NCBI GenBank assembly: GCA_964419145.1
Contig: CAYQOM010000004.1
Span: 186,001-250,000, forward strand
DNA from: UBA2336 sp964419145
Lineage (GTDB): Bacteria > Bacteroidota > Bacteroidia > Cytophagales > Cyclobacteriaceae
Reading direction: 5' to 3'
Length of the DNA: 64,000 bases
Shown here piece after piece: positions 49,650 to 58,794 of the stretch. The translations under genes were made by a program, and so were the position numbers. The notes beneath the pieces were generated by a model, which saw only the letters and a list, made by a program, of their open reading frames with translations, ran no database searches and was not told where the DNA came from. How positions within the stretch are numbered: the first letter of the stretch is position 1; every line of letters starts with the position of its first letter.

Positions 49650-51017
49650 ATGAATCCTGAAGGTGGCAAAATTTTGATGATCGATGATGATGAGGACGTT
49701 TTACTGGCAGCCAAGATGTTGCTCAAGAAGCAAAACCACCATGTAATCATAGAAAAGAACCCGAACAAAATTCCTTTTTTACTCAATAACGACACGTACG
49801 ATGTGATCCTGCTGGACATGAATTTCAGCAAGGACATAACCAGCGGAAAGGAAGGCTTTTATTGGCTGGAAAAAATTCTTGAAAAAGATCCGAGCGCGGT
49901 GGTCATCCTGATCACGGCTTTTGGCGATGTGGAAATGGCCGTGAAAGCCTTGAAGCAAGGCGCCACCGATTTTATTTTGAAGCCCTGGCAAAATGAAAAA
50001 CTCATTGCTACCATTTCTACGGCCATTCGTTTGAAGCAATCATACAACGAAGTTGACAAGCTGCGTAAAGCCAAAGAAATGCTGGAAGAACAAATCAGCA
50101 AACCGTTTGGTGAAATTATAGGTGAAAGTACAGCCATTAAAGAAGTGTTCGGCCTGATAGATAAAGTGGCCAAGACGGATGCCAACGTGTTGATACTTGG
50201 CGAAAACGGAACCGGAAAAGAACTCATCGCCCGCGCCATTCACCAACGTTCATTGCGTAAAGACGGAAGCTTTGTTTCGGTGGATATGGGCGCGATAACT
50301 GAAACCTTGTTTGAAAGTGAATTATTCGGTCATAAGAAAGGCGCTTTTACCGATGCAAGGGAAGATCGGCCCGGAAGGTTTGAACTGGCCAATGGCGGCA
50401 CGCTCTTTTTGGATGAGATCGGAAACCTAAGCATGGCGTTGCAAAGCAAATTACTGAGCGCGTTGCAATCCAGGCAGGTAACACGCGTGGGTTCTAATCA
50501 GTCGATAGCGGTTGATATTCGTTTGATTTGCGCCACCAACATGCCGTTACACCAAATGGTAGAGCAAGGAACATTCCGCCAGGATTTATTGTACCGCATC
50601 AACACGGTGGAGATCAAAGTTCCGCCTTTGGCCGATCGTGTAGAAGATATTTCGTTACTCGCCAGCCATTACCTCGACTACTACGCCCGCAAGTACCACA
50701 AGCAGGTAACCACCATAGCACCAAACGCGATGGACAAATTAAAACGATATGCCTGGCCGGGCAACATCCGTGAGTTGCAGCATGCCATTGAGCGGGCCGT
50801 GATCATGACCGACTCTGCCTCGTTACAGGAAAGCGATTTCCTGTTTAGCCGGCCAGTATCCTCTTCATCGGCAGAAACGTTAAACCTGGATGAAGTGGAA
50901 AAAGCGGCCATCGTGAAAGCCTTGAATCTGCACAGCGGAAATATTTCGAAAGCTGCTGACGAGCTGGGGTTAACCCGCGCCTCGCTGTATCGCAGAATGG
51001 AAAAGTATGGATTATAA
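49650..51017 (+). CDS. NtrC-family sigma-54-dependent response regulator
   Basis: The 455-residue protein has a receiver domain with Asp56 (ILLDMNF), an AAA+ domain with Walker A GENGTGKE (184-191), the sigma-54 contact loop GAFTDA (231-236, in place of GAFTGA) and TLFLDEIGNL, and a C-terminal Fis-type helix-turn-helix (NISKAADELGLTRASLYRRM). It activates sigma-54 promoters when phosphorylated. It overlaps the kinase gene by 11 bases, so the two form a coupled pair. Confidence 0.95.
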   Translation: MNPEGGKILMIDDDEDVLLAAKMLLKKQNHHVIIEKNPNKIPFLLNNDTYDVILLDMNFSKDITSGKEGFYWLEKILEKDPSAVVILITAFGDVEMAVKALKQGATDFILKPWQNEKLIATISTAIRLKQSYNEVDKLRKAKEMLEEQISKPFGEIIGESTAIKEVFGLIDKVAKTDANVLILGENGTGKELIARAIHQRSLRKDGSFVSVDMGAITETLFESELFGHKKGAFTDAREDRPGRFELANGGTLFLDEIGNLSMALQSKLLSALQSRQVTRVGSNQSIAVDIRLICATNMPLHQMVEQGTFRQDLLYRINTVEIKVPPLADRVEDISLLASHYLDYYARKYHKQVTTIAPNAMDKLKRYAWPGNIRELQHAIERAVIMTDSASLQESDFLFSRPVSSSSAETLNLDEVEKAAIVKALNLHSGNISKAADELGLTRASLYRRMEKYGL

Positions 51018-52365
51018 GTTTAACTGGAAATCACCGGTTGTACCCAGAATACTGTTCTTAGCGGCCAGCATTTTTGCGCTTTGTTTCTTTCTGTTTGAAA
51101 ATCACTACTGGCTGGCCATCGCTTTTCTGGGGCTCACCGCTTTTCAGATTAAACAACTGATCGATCTGGTTGATCAATCCAATAAAGACATTGCCTCCTT
51201 TCTTGATTCCGTAAGCTTTGATGATTTTTCAGCCTCATTTAAAACCGAAAGTCACGATCCATACGTCCAACGCTTTCACCAGGAATTAAACGAAGCTCTT
51301 ACGCGATTGCGAAACTCGCGCCAGGAAAAGGATTCGGAATACCTGTTTTACAAAAACATTGTGATGCATGTGGGTATTGGGTTGGTGATATTCAATGACA
51401 CCACTGGAAAAATTGAAATCTTTAACAGCGCTGCCCGCAAACTTTTAAAAATAAACAATGCCAATGCGTTAGGCGATTTAAAAGAAGTTGACCCAAACCT
51501 GGTTCATACGTTTTTACGATTGAAAACCGGTGGTCGCGAGTTGATGCGCCTAAAAGTTGGGGAAGACATTATTCAACTTTCTATTTATGCCATTGAACTG
51601 ACCTTGCGCGGTGAAAACATGAAACTGATTTCGCTGCAAAACATTCAGAGCGAATTGGAAGAAAAAGAAATGGAAGCCTGGCAAAACCTGGTGCGGGTGC
51701 TTACACACGAAATCATGAATTCAGTTACCCCGATTTCATCGCTGGCCGGAACCATGGAGGCCGAGATCAGCGACCACGTAAAGGGTACAGAAGAAAAACC
51801 GCTGCAAAAAGATCAATTGGAAGATATCCATCTGTCGTTGCAGACCATCAGCAAGCGAAGCGAAAACCTGATCCAGTTTGTAAAAGAATTCCGAAGCCTC
51901 ACCCACATACCCAAGCCGCGCTTACAAACTTTTCTCGTATGCACCTTGCTGGATGAAATCTGCATGTTGCATAAAAATGAACTGGCCGAAAAGAACATTA
52001 AGCTTGAGGTAAACATTGACCCGCCTGATTTAACCTTGTTGGCCGATCGGGGGTTAACCGAGCAAGTGCTGATTAACCTTGTAAAAAATGCCATTCAGGC
52101 GTTTGATGAGGAACAGGAAGAAAAAGTGATTACGGTAAAGGCATCTGTTACTGAGAAAAATCGACCGGTGATTTCAGTCCGTGATAATGGCTCCGGTATT
52201 GATCCCGAGGCCCTTGAGAAAATCTTTATCCCCTTCTTTACCACCAAGAAATCGGGTTCAGGAATTGGGCTGAGTTTATCGCGTCAGGTCATGCGCCAGC
52301 ACCAGGGAACACTCACCGTTAAATCAACCATTGGAGAAGGTACCGAATTCTTCATGCGCTTCTAA
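51007..52365 (+). CDS. NtrY-like sensor histidine kinase
   Basis: The 452-residue kinase has two membrane helices (about residues 13-30 and 33-50) with a tiny loop, a PAS-like domain (about 118-215, VIFNDTTGKIEIFNSAAR), a HisKA box VLTHEIMNSVTP (His234), and an HATPase domain (NLVKNAIQAF, DNGSGIDP, GSGIGLSLSRQV). It lacks a large periplasmic sensor, so the PAS domain probably detects an internal signal. It is the partner of the overlapping NtrC-type regulator. Confidence 0.93.
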   Translation: MDYKFNWKSPVVPRILFLAASIFALCFFLFENHYWLAIAFLGLTAFQIKQLIDLVDQSNKDIASFLDSVSFDDFSASFKTESHDPYVQRFHQELNEALTRLRNSRQEKDSEYLFYKNIVMHVGIGLVIFNDTTGKIEIFNSAARKLLKINNANALGDLKEVDPNLVHTFLRLKTGGRELMRLKVGEDIIQLSIYAIELTLRGENMKLISLQNIQSELEEKEMEAWQNLVRVLTHEIMNSVTPISSLAGTMEAEISDHVKGTEEKPLQKDQLEDIHLSLQTISKRSENLIQFVKEFRSLTHIPKPRLQTFLVCTLLDEICMLHKNELAEKNIKLEVNIDPPDLTLLADRGLTEQVLINLVKNAIQAFDEEQEEKVITVKASVTEKNRPVISVRDNGSGIDPEALEKIFIPFFTTKKSGSGIGLSLSRQVMRQHQGTLTVKSTIGEGTEFFMRF

Positions 52366-52377
52366 AAAAGCCGCCAT

Positions 52378-52410
52378 TTTGATGAATTTAATGAGGATTT
52401 AATACCTTTG
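52378..52410 (+). promoter_or_regulatory. Promoter of acpP
   Basis: TTTG (52378-52381) is followed after 21 bases by TACCTTTG (52403-52410), an exact fit to the Bacteroidota consensus. It gives a short leader of about 10 bases. Confidence 0.8.
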
Positions 52411-52425
52411 CGAAATTCATTTTTT

Positions 52426-52671
52426 ATGGCTGACGTTTCGCAAAAAGTTGCCCGCATATTAATCGATAAACTTGGTGTGGCTGAGTCTGAAATCAACCCC
52501 GATACAAACCTGGTGAAGGATCTGGGAATTGACTCGCTTGACTACGCTGAAATTGTGATGGACTTCGAGCAAACATTTGACATCCGCATTCCCGATGAAG
52601 ATGCTGAAAAACTTACTACCATTGGGGCGGCAGTAGCCTACATTGAAAAAAAGCTACAGGATAAAAAGTAG
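52426..52671 (+). CDS. acpP: Acyl carrier protein
   Basis: The 81-residue acidic protein carries growing acyl chains on phosphopantetheine at the Ser of LGIDSLDYAEIVMDFE. I chose the ATG at 52426 (MADVSQK); the longer TTG reading from 52408 runs through the promoter's -7 element. It may act in fatty-acid synthesis or as a specialised carrier, since no fabF is adjacent. Confidence 0.85.
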   Translation: MADVSQKVARILIDKLGVAESEINPDTNLVKDLGIDSLDYAEIVMDFEQTFDIRIPDEDAEKLTTIGAAVAYIEKKLQDKK

Positions 52672-52674
52672 CCT

Positions 52675-53025
52675 TCAGCTTTCCGTATTTTCATCCGACT
52701 CAAAAAAATTACATAACCGCTTCATGCGCTGTGCATCTTCCTTATGGAGCGGTTGGAACGAATCCTTTCCCGGATAGTTCACGATATACCAGCCGTTAAA
52801 ACTATCGTGCCAGCGCACCAGAAATTTCTGATCCTGCTTAAGCAGGATATCCATCTCATAAATTTCCTCATCGTGCTTATCCTTCAGGCCAGTGTATTGC
52901 AATAAAATGTGATCGCGTTTAAACAACTCTCCCTTTACACAATCGATGCTGCCTAGCTTCATCAGCAATCGCGCTTCACGGTTCCAGGCTTTAAATTTGA
53001 AAGTCCGGGGTTGAAATTCTTTCAT
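52675..53025 (-). CDS. YopX-like protein
   Basis: The 116-residue protein contains the segment HILLQYTGLKDKHDEEIYEMD (residues 39-59), which closely follows the phage YopX signature LMQYTGLKDKNGKEIYEGD. The N-terminus (KFKAWNREARLLMK) also fits. YopX proteins are usually phage-borne and of unknown role. No other phage gene lies nearby, so this appears to be a chromosomally retained copy. Confidence 0.7.
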   Translation of the reverse strand: MKEFQPRTFKFKAWNREARLLMKLGSIDCVKGELFKRDHILLQYTGLKDKHDEEIYEMDILLKQDQKFLVRWHDSFNGWYIVNYPGKDSFQPLHKEDAQRMKRLCNFFESDENTES

Positions 53026-53053
53026 TCAGCAAAATTAAGTATGTTGACGGGCG

Positions 53054-53947
53054 ATGAGCGAATTTAAGAAGCTATTGTTTATTGTCAATAAACGTGCAGG
53101 TACCGGCTTTCAGGAAAGCCTGGAAGGTAAAATACTGGATGCGTGTGCCCACCACCAGGTTGAATGTGCCATTGAATTCACATCCAGCAGGGGGCACGCT
53201 ACCGAATTAGCTAAGAACGGTATCCATGATTTTGATGCTATTGTTGCAGTTGGTGGTGATGGAACTGTAAATGAGGTAGCTCGCGGACTGGTGCACACTA
53301 CTGCGATCATGGGTATTATCCCGAAAGGTTCAGGCAATGGTTTGGCACGTCACCTGCGCATTCCACTAAAACTTGATAGGGCCTTGAATACTTTATTTAC
53401 CAGTAAGGTGGTAAGTATGGATAGTTTTCTGATTAACAATCAACTTTCTGTAAATGTATCGGGGTTTGGATTTGATGGTCACATAGCCAATTTGTTTGAT
53501 CACACTACAAAACGAGGGCTTTGGGGATATGCAAAGCTTGTTTTGAAAGAATACCTCTCATTCAAACCCTTCCGCTGGGAGCTTTGTGAAAATGAAAATC
53601 AATCAAAACAATCAAGTTTCATGGTGGCGATTGCCAACTCATCGCAATTTGGAAATAATGCGTCTATTGCCCCTGATGCATCGGTAACGGATAATCAATT
53701 GGACCTGGCCATTACCCAAAAGATTCCTTTCTATCGGGGAGTTTCAGCAGGCATTCGCTTATTTAACAGAACATTAAAAAACAATGACCTGTACTTCTCA
53801 AAAAAAATTACAGACTGCCGGATTGTGAGCGACAACCCACTACCCTATCACATTGATGGTGAACCGTGCGAATTCGCACAGGAATTTTCGATTCAACTTC
53901 TTCCGTCTTCTATAAAGATACTCGTTCCCGATCCGCATAACATCTAG
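53054..53947 (+). CDS. Diacylglycerol kinase-family lipid kinase
   Basis: The 297-residue protein has the DAGK catalytic signature GGDGTVNEV at residues 67-75 and PKGSGNGLARHL at 90-101. The C-terminal part carries IANSSQFGNNASIAPDASV and HIDGEP. It belongs to the YegS/BmrU/LCB5 group that phosphorylates diacylglycerol, phosphatidylglycerol or sphingoid bases. The lipid cannot be told from sequence; Bacteroidota often carry sphingolipids. Confidence 0.9.
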   Translation: MSEFKKLLFIVNKRAGTGFQESLEGKILDACAHHQVECAIEFTSSRGHATELAKNGIHDFDAIVAVGGDGTVNEVARGLVHTTAIMGIIPKGSGNGLARHLRIPLKLDRALNTLFTSKVVSMDSFLINNQLSVNVSGFGFDGHIANLFDHTTKRGLWGYAKLVLKEYLSFKPFRWELCENENQSKQSSFMVAIANSSQFGNNASIAPDASVTDNQLDLAITQKIPFYRGVSAGIRLFNRTLKNNDLYFSKKITDCRIVSDNPLPYHIDGEPCEFAQEFSIQLLPSSIKILVPDPHNI

Positions 53948-54035
53948 TTTTGCCGGTTATTTAAAAGTAGACTAAAAGCCAACCGCTTTTGTCAGAATCC
54001 TCGTTAAATTCATGTTAACCAAATTCTGAAAGCGA

Positions 54036-55166
54036 ATGAAAAAAAATCTACTAACAGCATGGGCATTCATTTGCCTTGGATCTGTCGCCTTTGCGCAAGG
54101 CATTTCACTGCCACCCAGCGGAGATAACCAGAAATCAAGTGTAACGCAATCCATAGGGCTGGTGCAGGTTACCATCAACTACAGCAGCCCGGATGTTCAC
54201 GGGCCTAACGGAGAAGATCGAAAAGGAAAAATCTGGGGTGGTGTAGTGCATTATGGGTATGTTGATCAGGGTTTTGGTACGTCTAAAGCAGCCCCCTGGC
54301 GGGCAGGATCCAATGAAAATACCACCATCAACTTTTCGCATGACGTTCAGATTGGTGGAAAGAAAATAGCGGCTGGCACGTACGGACTTTTCCTTGCTGT
54401 GGAGAAAGAGGGCCCTTGGACCTGGATACTTAACAAAGATGCAAGCAGTTGGGGAAGTTACTTCTACAACCCTGAACTGGACCTGGTGCGTGTACAGGCA
54501 ACTCCGCAAGATTGCGAGTACACCGAATGGCTTACCTACAGCTTTGATGATCGCAGAAGAAATTCAGCTGTTGCTTTTTTGCAATGGGAGAACAAACGTA
54601 TCGGATTCAAAATTGACGTGCCAAATGCGAATGAATTATATGTACAAACCATTCGCGATGAAATGCGCGGGTCAACTGCCGGATTTCAGCATCAATCCTA
54701 CATAGCCGCAGCAACCTTCTGTGCACAAAACAAAGTCGAACTGGAGCAAGGACTTCAATGGGCTGACCTGGCCATCAGTGATCCGTTCTTCGGACAAGAA
54801 AACTTCAATTCGCTTTCAACCAAAGCACAGGTATTGATGGCGATGAATCGAAACAATGAAGCGGAAGTCGTAATGGATAAAGCGATTGCACATCCTACTG
54901 CATCTGTAGGTGCCGTACATCAATATGGCAGGATTTTGCTAAACACCGGAAAAAATCAAAAAGCCATGGAGGTATTCAAGTTGAATGCAAAAAATCATCC
55001 TGAAGATAAGTTTACACCTAATGTTGGCTTAGCCAGAGGTTACACCGCATTAGGGGATAAAAAGAATGCGATCAAATATTGGGAGTTAGCGATCAAAAAT
55101 CTTCCCGAGAATCAGAAGCCTAACCTGGCCTTTTATGAAGGTGAAGTGAAGAAACTGAAAGAATAA
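54036..55166 (+). CDS. DUF2911 exported protein with TPR tail
   Basis: The 376-residue protein has a signal peptide (MKKNLLTAWAFICLGSVAFAQ), a DUF2911 domain of about 165 residues (VTINYSSPDVHGPNGEDRKG and AAGTYGLFLAVEKEGPWTWI), and a C-terminal TPR region (about 210-370, with AKAHPEDKFTPN-like repeats, GLARGYTALGDKKNAIKYWE). It should be periplasmic or surface-exposed. Function is unknown, although DUF2911 proteins are frequent in this phylum. Confidence 0.88.
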   Translation: MKKNLLTAWAFICLGSVAFAQGISLPPSGDNQKSSVTQSIGLVQVTINYSSPDVHGPNGEDRKGKIWGGVVHYGYVDQGFGTSKAAPWRAGSNENTTINFSHDVQIGGKKIAAGTYGLFLAVEKEGPWTWILNKDASSWGSYFYNPELDLVRVQATPQDCEYTEWLTYSFDDRRRNSAVAFLQWENKRIGFKIDVPNANELYVQTIRDEMRGSTAGFQHQSYIAAATFCAQNKVELEQGLQWADLAISDPFFGQENFNSLSTKAQVLMAMNRNNEAEVVMDKAIAHPTASVGAVHQYGRILLNTGKNQKAMEVFKLNAKNHPEDKFTPNVGLARGYTALGDKKNAIKYWELAIKNLPENQKPNLAFYEGEVKKLKE

Positions 55167-55179
55167 AATCAACGCAAAG

Positions 55180-55213
55180 AGCTGCCACACAATTTCATTT
55201 TGTTGTGGCAGCT
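55180..55213. terminator. Bidirectional terminator shared by convergent genes
   Basis: AGCTGCCACA and TGTGGCAGCT form a perfect 10-bp stem around 14 bases, followed by TTTTTCTTT on the plus strand. The right arm lies inside the last codons of the convergent SGNH hydrolase gene. Confidence 0.85.
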
Positions 55214-55821
55214 TTTTCTTTAAATAAGGATTGAACAATTATCTCCGCGGCTACCTGGCTGCCCGTCAGAGACGGATGAAAACCATCATGATCATAATAG
55301 TTGCAACTCTCTTTGGTCTCTAAACATGCTTTCCATGCCAGCCCAACCGGGCATAGTATGGCTTGAGTTTTCATAGCTGCATCGGAATAATTTCTGATGA
55401 CGCCCTCAAAACGTTCAATATGGTCGCTTGGTGGCCATACCATAAAGAAGGCCAGCACCACATCATTTTTTTCGCATAACCTTTTCAGCTTGCTTCCATA
55501 GGTTAGTAGCATTTCCCTGCCATCTGCTTGTGAAGAAGGACCTTGCTGGACTACCACGATATCAAATCTACCCGAAGCGATCAATTTTTGAAGTTTCCCT
55601 TGTAGCCAATGATCTTCAAGCGAAAAATTTGGAAGCGCCAGCATTTCTGTTTCCAGGAGTATGTCGTATTTGGCTCCTGCATTAGCAACGAGCAAGGGAA
55701 GGTTATTGGTGTAGGTAAGGCTGTTGCCGACAAACAGGATACGTTGAGAGTTGGAAGACAATTGTGCAACGCATGAACAGCTTAGTAGCAGTAAGTAAAC
55801 AATACTACATGTACTTTTCAT
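55195..55821 (-). CDS. SGNH/GDSL-family hydrolase
   Basis: The 208-residue exported protein has a signal peptide and block I FVGNSLTYTNN (Ser34 as nucleophile), a VVVQQGPSS block, and a C-terminal DGFHPSLTGSQVAA with the catalytic Asp-His pair. It is probably an esterase acting on a polysaccharide or lipid. I chose the ATG at 55821; the earlier frame begins with TTG. The start follows the stop of the upstream gene by 29 bases. Confidence 0.85.
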   Translation of the reverse strand: MKSTCSIVYLLLLSCSCVAQLSSNSQRILFVGNSLTYTNNLPLLVANAGAKYDILLETEMLALPNFSLEDHWLQGKLQKLIASGRFDIVVVQQGPSSQADGREMLLTYGSKLKRLCEKNDVVLAFFMVWPPSDHIERFEGVIRNYSDAAMKTQAILCPVGLAWKACLETKESCNYYDHDGFHPSLTGSQVAAEIIVQSLFKEKAATTK

Positions 55822-55850
55822 TTGGTTCAATCTTCTGGTATTGAATCAGG

Positions 55851-56705
55851 TCATTCCCGCTTTCGGTATACACCATGAAACGCGGACTTCCAGGTCTTTC
55901 CATCATCCGTGGTACTTTCCCAAATCTGCTCTACCGTACCATCTGCATTGGGCTTCCATGTGATTCGGTCAACCTGTAATTGTCCGCTTTGATTTGTAGC
56001 AGGCTTACTTCGCATGATCATGCTTTTGCCTTCTATACCCCCAACGAGTTGCAGCACACCACCCTGGTTATCAATCCAGGATTGATGCCAATGACCGGTA
56101 CCCTTATCAAAAAAGTTGTAGCTCGTTCCACGAATAACACCGCCTGCCGAAATCCAATTTTCCTGAAGTCCGCAACCGTTTTGCACCAAGGTTATGGAGT
56201 TGGTGCCCACTTTCTTTCCTGCGGGGTTATATACATCCCACTCTCCCAACCAAAAATCAAACGCGCGATGCACTTCATCAGCACAACCCGGTGATAGCTG
56301 GTCTTTTATGTACTTCGCTGACTCCAATGGTGTGGTAGTAATGGCCTTAACATTTTCCCGAAAAGCTGAGGGCTGAAGTTGATTTAACAATTTCAATGGA
56401 TTATCCTTTTTCCATTCAGCGAAATGATCTTCTATCCTGGTATGGTGCTCAGGTGATGGATAAAAAGTAAGCAACAGCAACTGATAGGCTTCATGGTTTA
56501 CCTCCAGTATCTGGTAGTCACTAATCCATCCCTGGTTTAGCGCATGCTGTCGAAACATGAGCCAGTTATTGCGATAGAAATAAAGGCATTCTTCCTTTTT
56601 TCCATCCAGAATCTTGACGAAATCAATGGTGACGATTCCTTGTTGCTGTGCATGGGCCGCGGCTAAACTGATAAAAATGAGTAATGTAGTTCCTATCGCT
56701 TTCAT
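55851..56705 (-). CDS. Exported protein with DUF1579-like C-terminal domain
   Basis: The 284-residue protein has a signal peptide (MKAIGTTLLIFISLAAAHAQ). An N-terminal domain of about 110 residues contains FVKILDGKKEECLYFYRNNW. The C-terminal domain begins FDFWLGEWDVYNPAGKKVG and continues with lipocalin-like strands, as in DUF1579 proteins. No catalytic residue is evident. It lies between the SusCD operon and the SGNH hydrolase on the same strand. Confidence 0.7.
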   Translation of the reverse strand: MKAIGTTLLIFISLAAAHAQQQGIVTIDFVKILDGKKEECLYFYRNNWLMFRQHALNQGWISDYQILEVNHEAYQLLLLTFYPSPEHHTRIEDHFAEWKKDNPLKLLNQLQPSAFRENVKAITTTPLESAKYIKDQLSPGCADEVHRAFDFWLGEWDVYNPAGKKVGTNSITLVQNGCGLQENWISAGGVIRGTSYNFFDKGTGHWHQSWIDNQGGVLQLVGGIEGKSMIMRSKPATNQSGQLQVDRITWKPNADGTVEQIWESTTDDGKTWKSAFHGVYRKRE

Positions 56706-56735
56706 GATATGGTTTTTAAGTAGATACGAAAAATA

Positions 56736-56767
56736 GAAAGAGACCGTCTAATAAAACAGCCTCTTTC
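56736..56767 (-). terminator. Terminator of the SusCD operon
   Basis: On the minus strand GAAAGAGGC pairs with GTCTCTTTC (one mismatch), followed by TATTTTTCG. It lies just past the stop of the third operon gene. Confidence 0.65.
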
Positions 56768-56777
56768 TTCCAGCACA

Positions 56778-57323
56778 CTAATCAACATCCACGAATTTTA
56801 TTGAAGCACTCTTTAAATGAACAGTGGTGCCTGCACCTCCCCTTCCTACTGAAAACACCTTCCCATCTGCATTAACCGCACTCTCAAGTGTTATCATCAA
56901 AGTTTTATCACCATCTGTTAAATCGTCAGTTAACGACTGTATACTCAGATTTACAAAATCAAAATCGTTTACCCCAGCAGGATCCGTTTGCTTTTTGAGT
57001 AATATGGTGCCACCTGTTGCTGTTACGGTGGCCCCGGCACTGGTTACTAAAAAATCAGATCCCAATACTGCACTTCCACTAAAACTAAACGCTACGGTAA
57101 TATCCGACAAAGTTCCTGTGGCACATTCGATGCGAAGCTCTCGTATTTCATCATCATCTTCATCCATCTCAATTTCTATGGGTGTTATAGCTCCTCCATC
57201 GTTTGCAAATGCTACGTAACCATCAATGGGTTTCAAAGCAAAACCTAAATCTTTCAACTCAAAATCCGTGCACGATGACAAAACCATCATCGAAAGCACT
57301 GCATATATTATTTGTAATTTCAT
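56778..57323 (-). CDS. Small lipoprotein of the SusCD operon
   Basis: The 181-residue protein has a lipoprotein signal (VLSSC, lipidation at Cys18) and a beta-sandwich body with a very acidic stretch (EMDEDDDEIRELRIEC) and DGDKTLMITLES, as in Calx-beta-like modules. It follows the susD gene by 12 bases, so it is likely a surface accessory lipoprotein of the same uptake system, binding the same ligand. Confidence 0.75.
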   Translation of the reverse strand: MKLQIIYAVLSMMVLSSCTDFELKDLGFALKPIDGYVAFANDGGAITPIEIEMDEDDDEIRELRIECATGTLSDITVAFSFSGSAVLGSDFLVTSAGATVTATGGTILLKKQTDPAGVNDFDFVNLSIQSLTDDLTDGDKTLMITLESAVNADGKVFSVGRGGAGTTVHLKSASIKFVDVD

Positions 57324-57335
57324 GGTGTGTTCATT

Positions 57336-58775
57336 TTAATTTTCAAACCACATCGGTAAATCAGTTTCCGGTTGAGCAGGGTTGTTTGGGTTTGCTGCTA
57401 CTTCTGTGGGGGACCATTGTAAGCGTTTCAACATAGTAGTAATGTTTGAACCAGGTGCTGCCTGTATGTTCGGAATTTTTGTTCTTCGAACATGATTCCA
57501 TCCTTCAACAGGTCTCCAAAACGTTTCCAGGTATTGTTGCTCACCAATATGTTGCAATTGCTGATTCACTGACAAGGCATTTAGGTCAGGCAACCCATTA
57601 ACAAAATCTGAAATTTGAGTTCCGGTTAATGTTTGAAGCGCACCTGGGATCGCTTGCCCCCAGAATTCAAGAGTTTGTGTAACCCCTTGTCGAAACAAGG
57701 CATTTACATCAGCAGTCACCACTCCTTTTGCGGCCAGCTCGGCCCGATAAAACGTTACCTCAGCCGGAAGAAACCAAACATCCGGTAACGTACCACGAAT
57801 TAAGTTATCCGAATAACGGGCAACGGTATTATCTGGAAACACGCCCACCGGCTTTGCTTCAAAGTCTCCATTTGTTCCATCCACGCAATAAAGTGCCAAC
57901 CGGGGATCCCCCTCTAGGATGGAACGAATTACGGGTGACGGACCAAAATAGTTGGTTGTTTCGTTTGAGCCTGTACCAAATGCTGTTACGATTAATTTCC
58001 AAGCGTTAACATTGCCCGATGTACCCGAATACCTGAGCATGGCCGCCTGCGCGTGGGTTTCAATTAAAGGTTCATTCAAAGCCGCAATAAGCTCTGCGTC
58101 AACTCCAGTATCCTTGTTTCTGATCAACATCAGAACCCGGATTTTAAGAGAATTTGCATAGCGTTTCCACTTGTCCATATCACCGCCATAAATCAAATCC
58201 CCCTGACTTACATTAAAAACTCCGGAAGCAGGCATTGCATCAATTAACGCCATGGCATCATCCAACATTTCAACAATTCCGTTCAACACAACCTGCTGTT
58301 CATCAAACTTTGGTTGTGGAAATTCAGCTGCATTTAATGCCTCCGTAAACGGAACCTTCTCCCAGCAACTGGTGGCATCAAAAAAGGCCAACGCTTTTAA
58401 TATTTTAGCTATAGCAGCTACATTATTGCTGGATTCACCAGCCGCCATAGCATCCTGTTCTACAAGCGTTAGATTTGGAAGTGCCTGTGTATATAACATT
58501 CCCCAAAAGTTCCCTGATAAAAATCCGCCTGCGGTGTTTCCTCCTGTTTTTGGACTGTTAAATGTATTCGAAATAAACTGATACACATCGTGCATACGTG
58601 TACCCAATTCTGTTGTCTTCCGATTACTGTACTGTACAATTACGAAGGGCAATACAGCATTTGGATCTGCCGTTGAAGCCGATAGCGGATTGGTATTTAT
58701 ATCCAACTGTTCGCTACACGATATCGGCAGTAATAATCCAATTGCAGCCGACATCAATATTAAAATTCTTTTCAT
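57336..58775 (-). CDS. SusD/RagB-like surface lipoprotein
   Basis: The 479-residue protein has a lipoprotein signal (LLLPISC, lipidation at Cys20) and the helical SusD-like architecture with INTNPLSASTADPNAVLP, WGMLYTQALPNL, and WKRYANSLKIRVLM. It belongs to the SusD-like_2 group, which often binds peptides or non-starch glycans. It pairs with the SusC-type receptor 19 bases upstream to form a lid over its barrel. Confidence 0.93.
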   Translation of the reverse strand: MKRILILMSAAIGLLLPISCSEQLDINTNPLSASTADPNAVLPFVIVQYSNRKTTELGTRMHDVYQFISNTFNSPKTGGNTAGGFLSGNFWGMLYTQALPNLTLVEQDAMAAGESSNNVAAIAKILKALAFFDATSCWEKVPFTEALNAAEFPQPKFDEQQVVLNGIVEMLDDAMALIDAMPASGVFNVSQGDLIYGGDMDKWKRYANSLKIRVLMLIRNKDTGVDAELIAALNEPLIETHAQAAMLRYSGTSGNVNAWKLIVTAFGTGSNETTNYFGPSPVIRSILEGDPRLALYCVDGTNGDFEAKPVGVFPDNTVARYSDNLIRGTLPDVWFLPAEVTFYRAELAAKGVVTADVNALFRQGVTQTLEFWGQAIPGALQTLTGTQISDFVNGLPDLNALSVNQQLQHIGEQQYLETFWRPVEGWNHVRRTKIPNIQAAPGSNITTMLKRLQWSPTEVAANPNNPAQPETDLPMWFEN

Positions 58776-58794
58776 TTGATCTGTTTTTTACATG

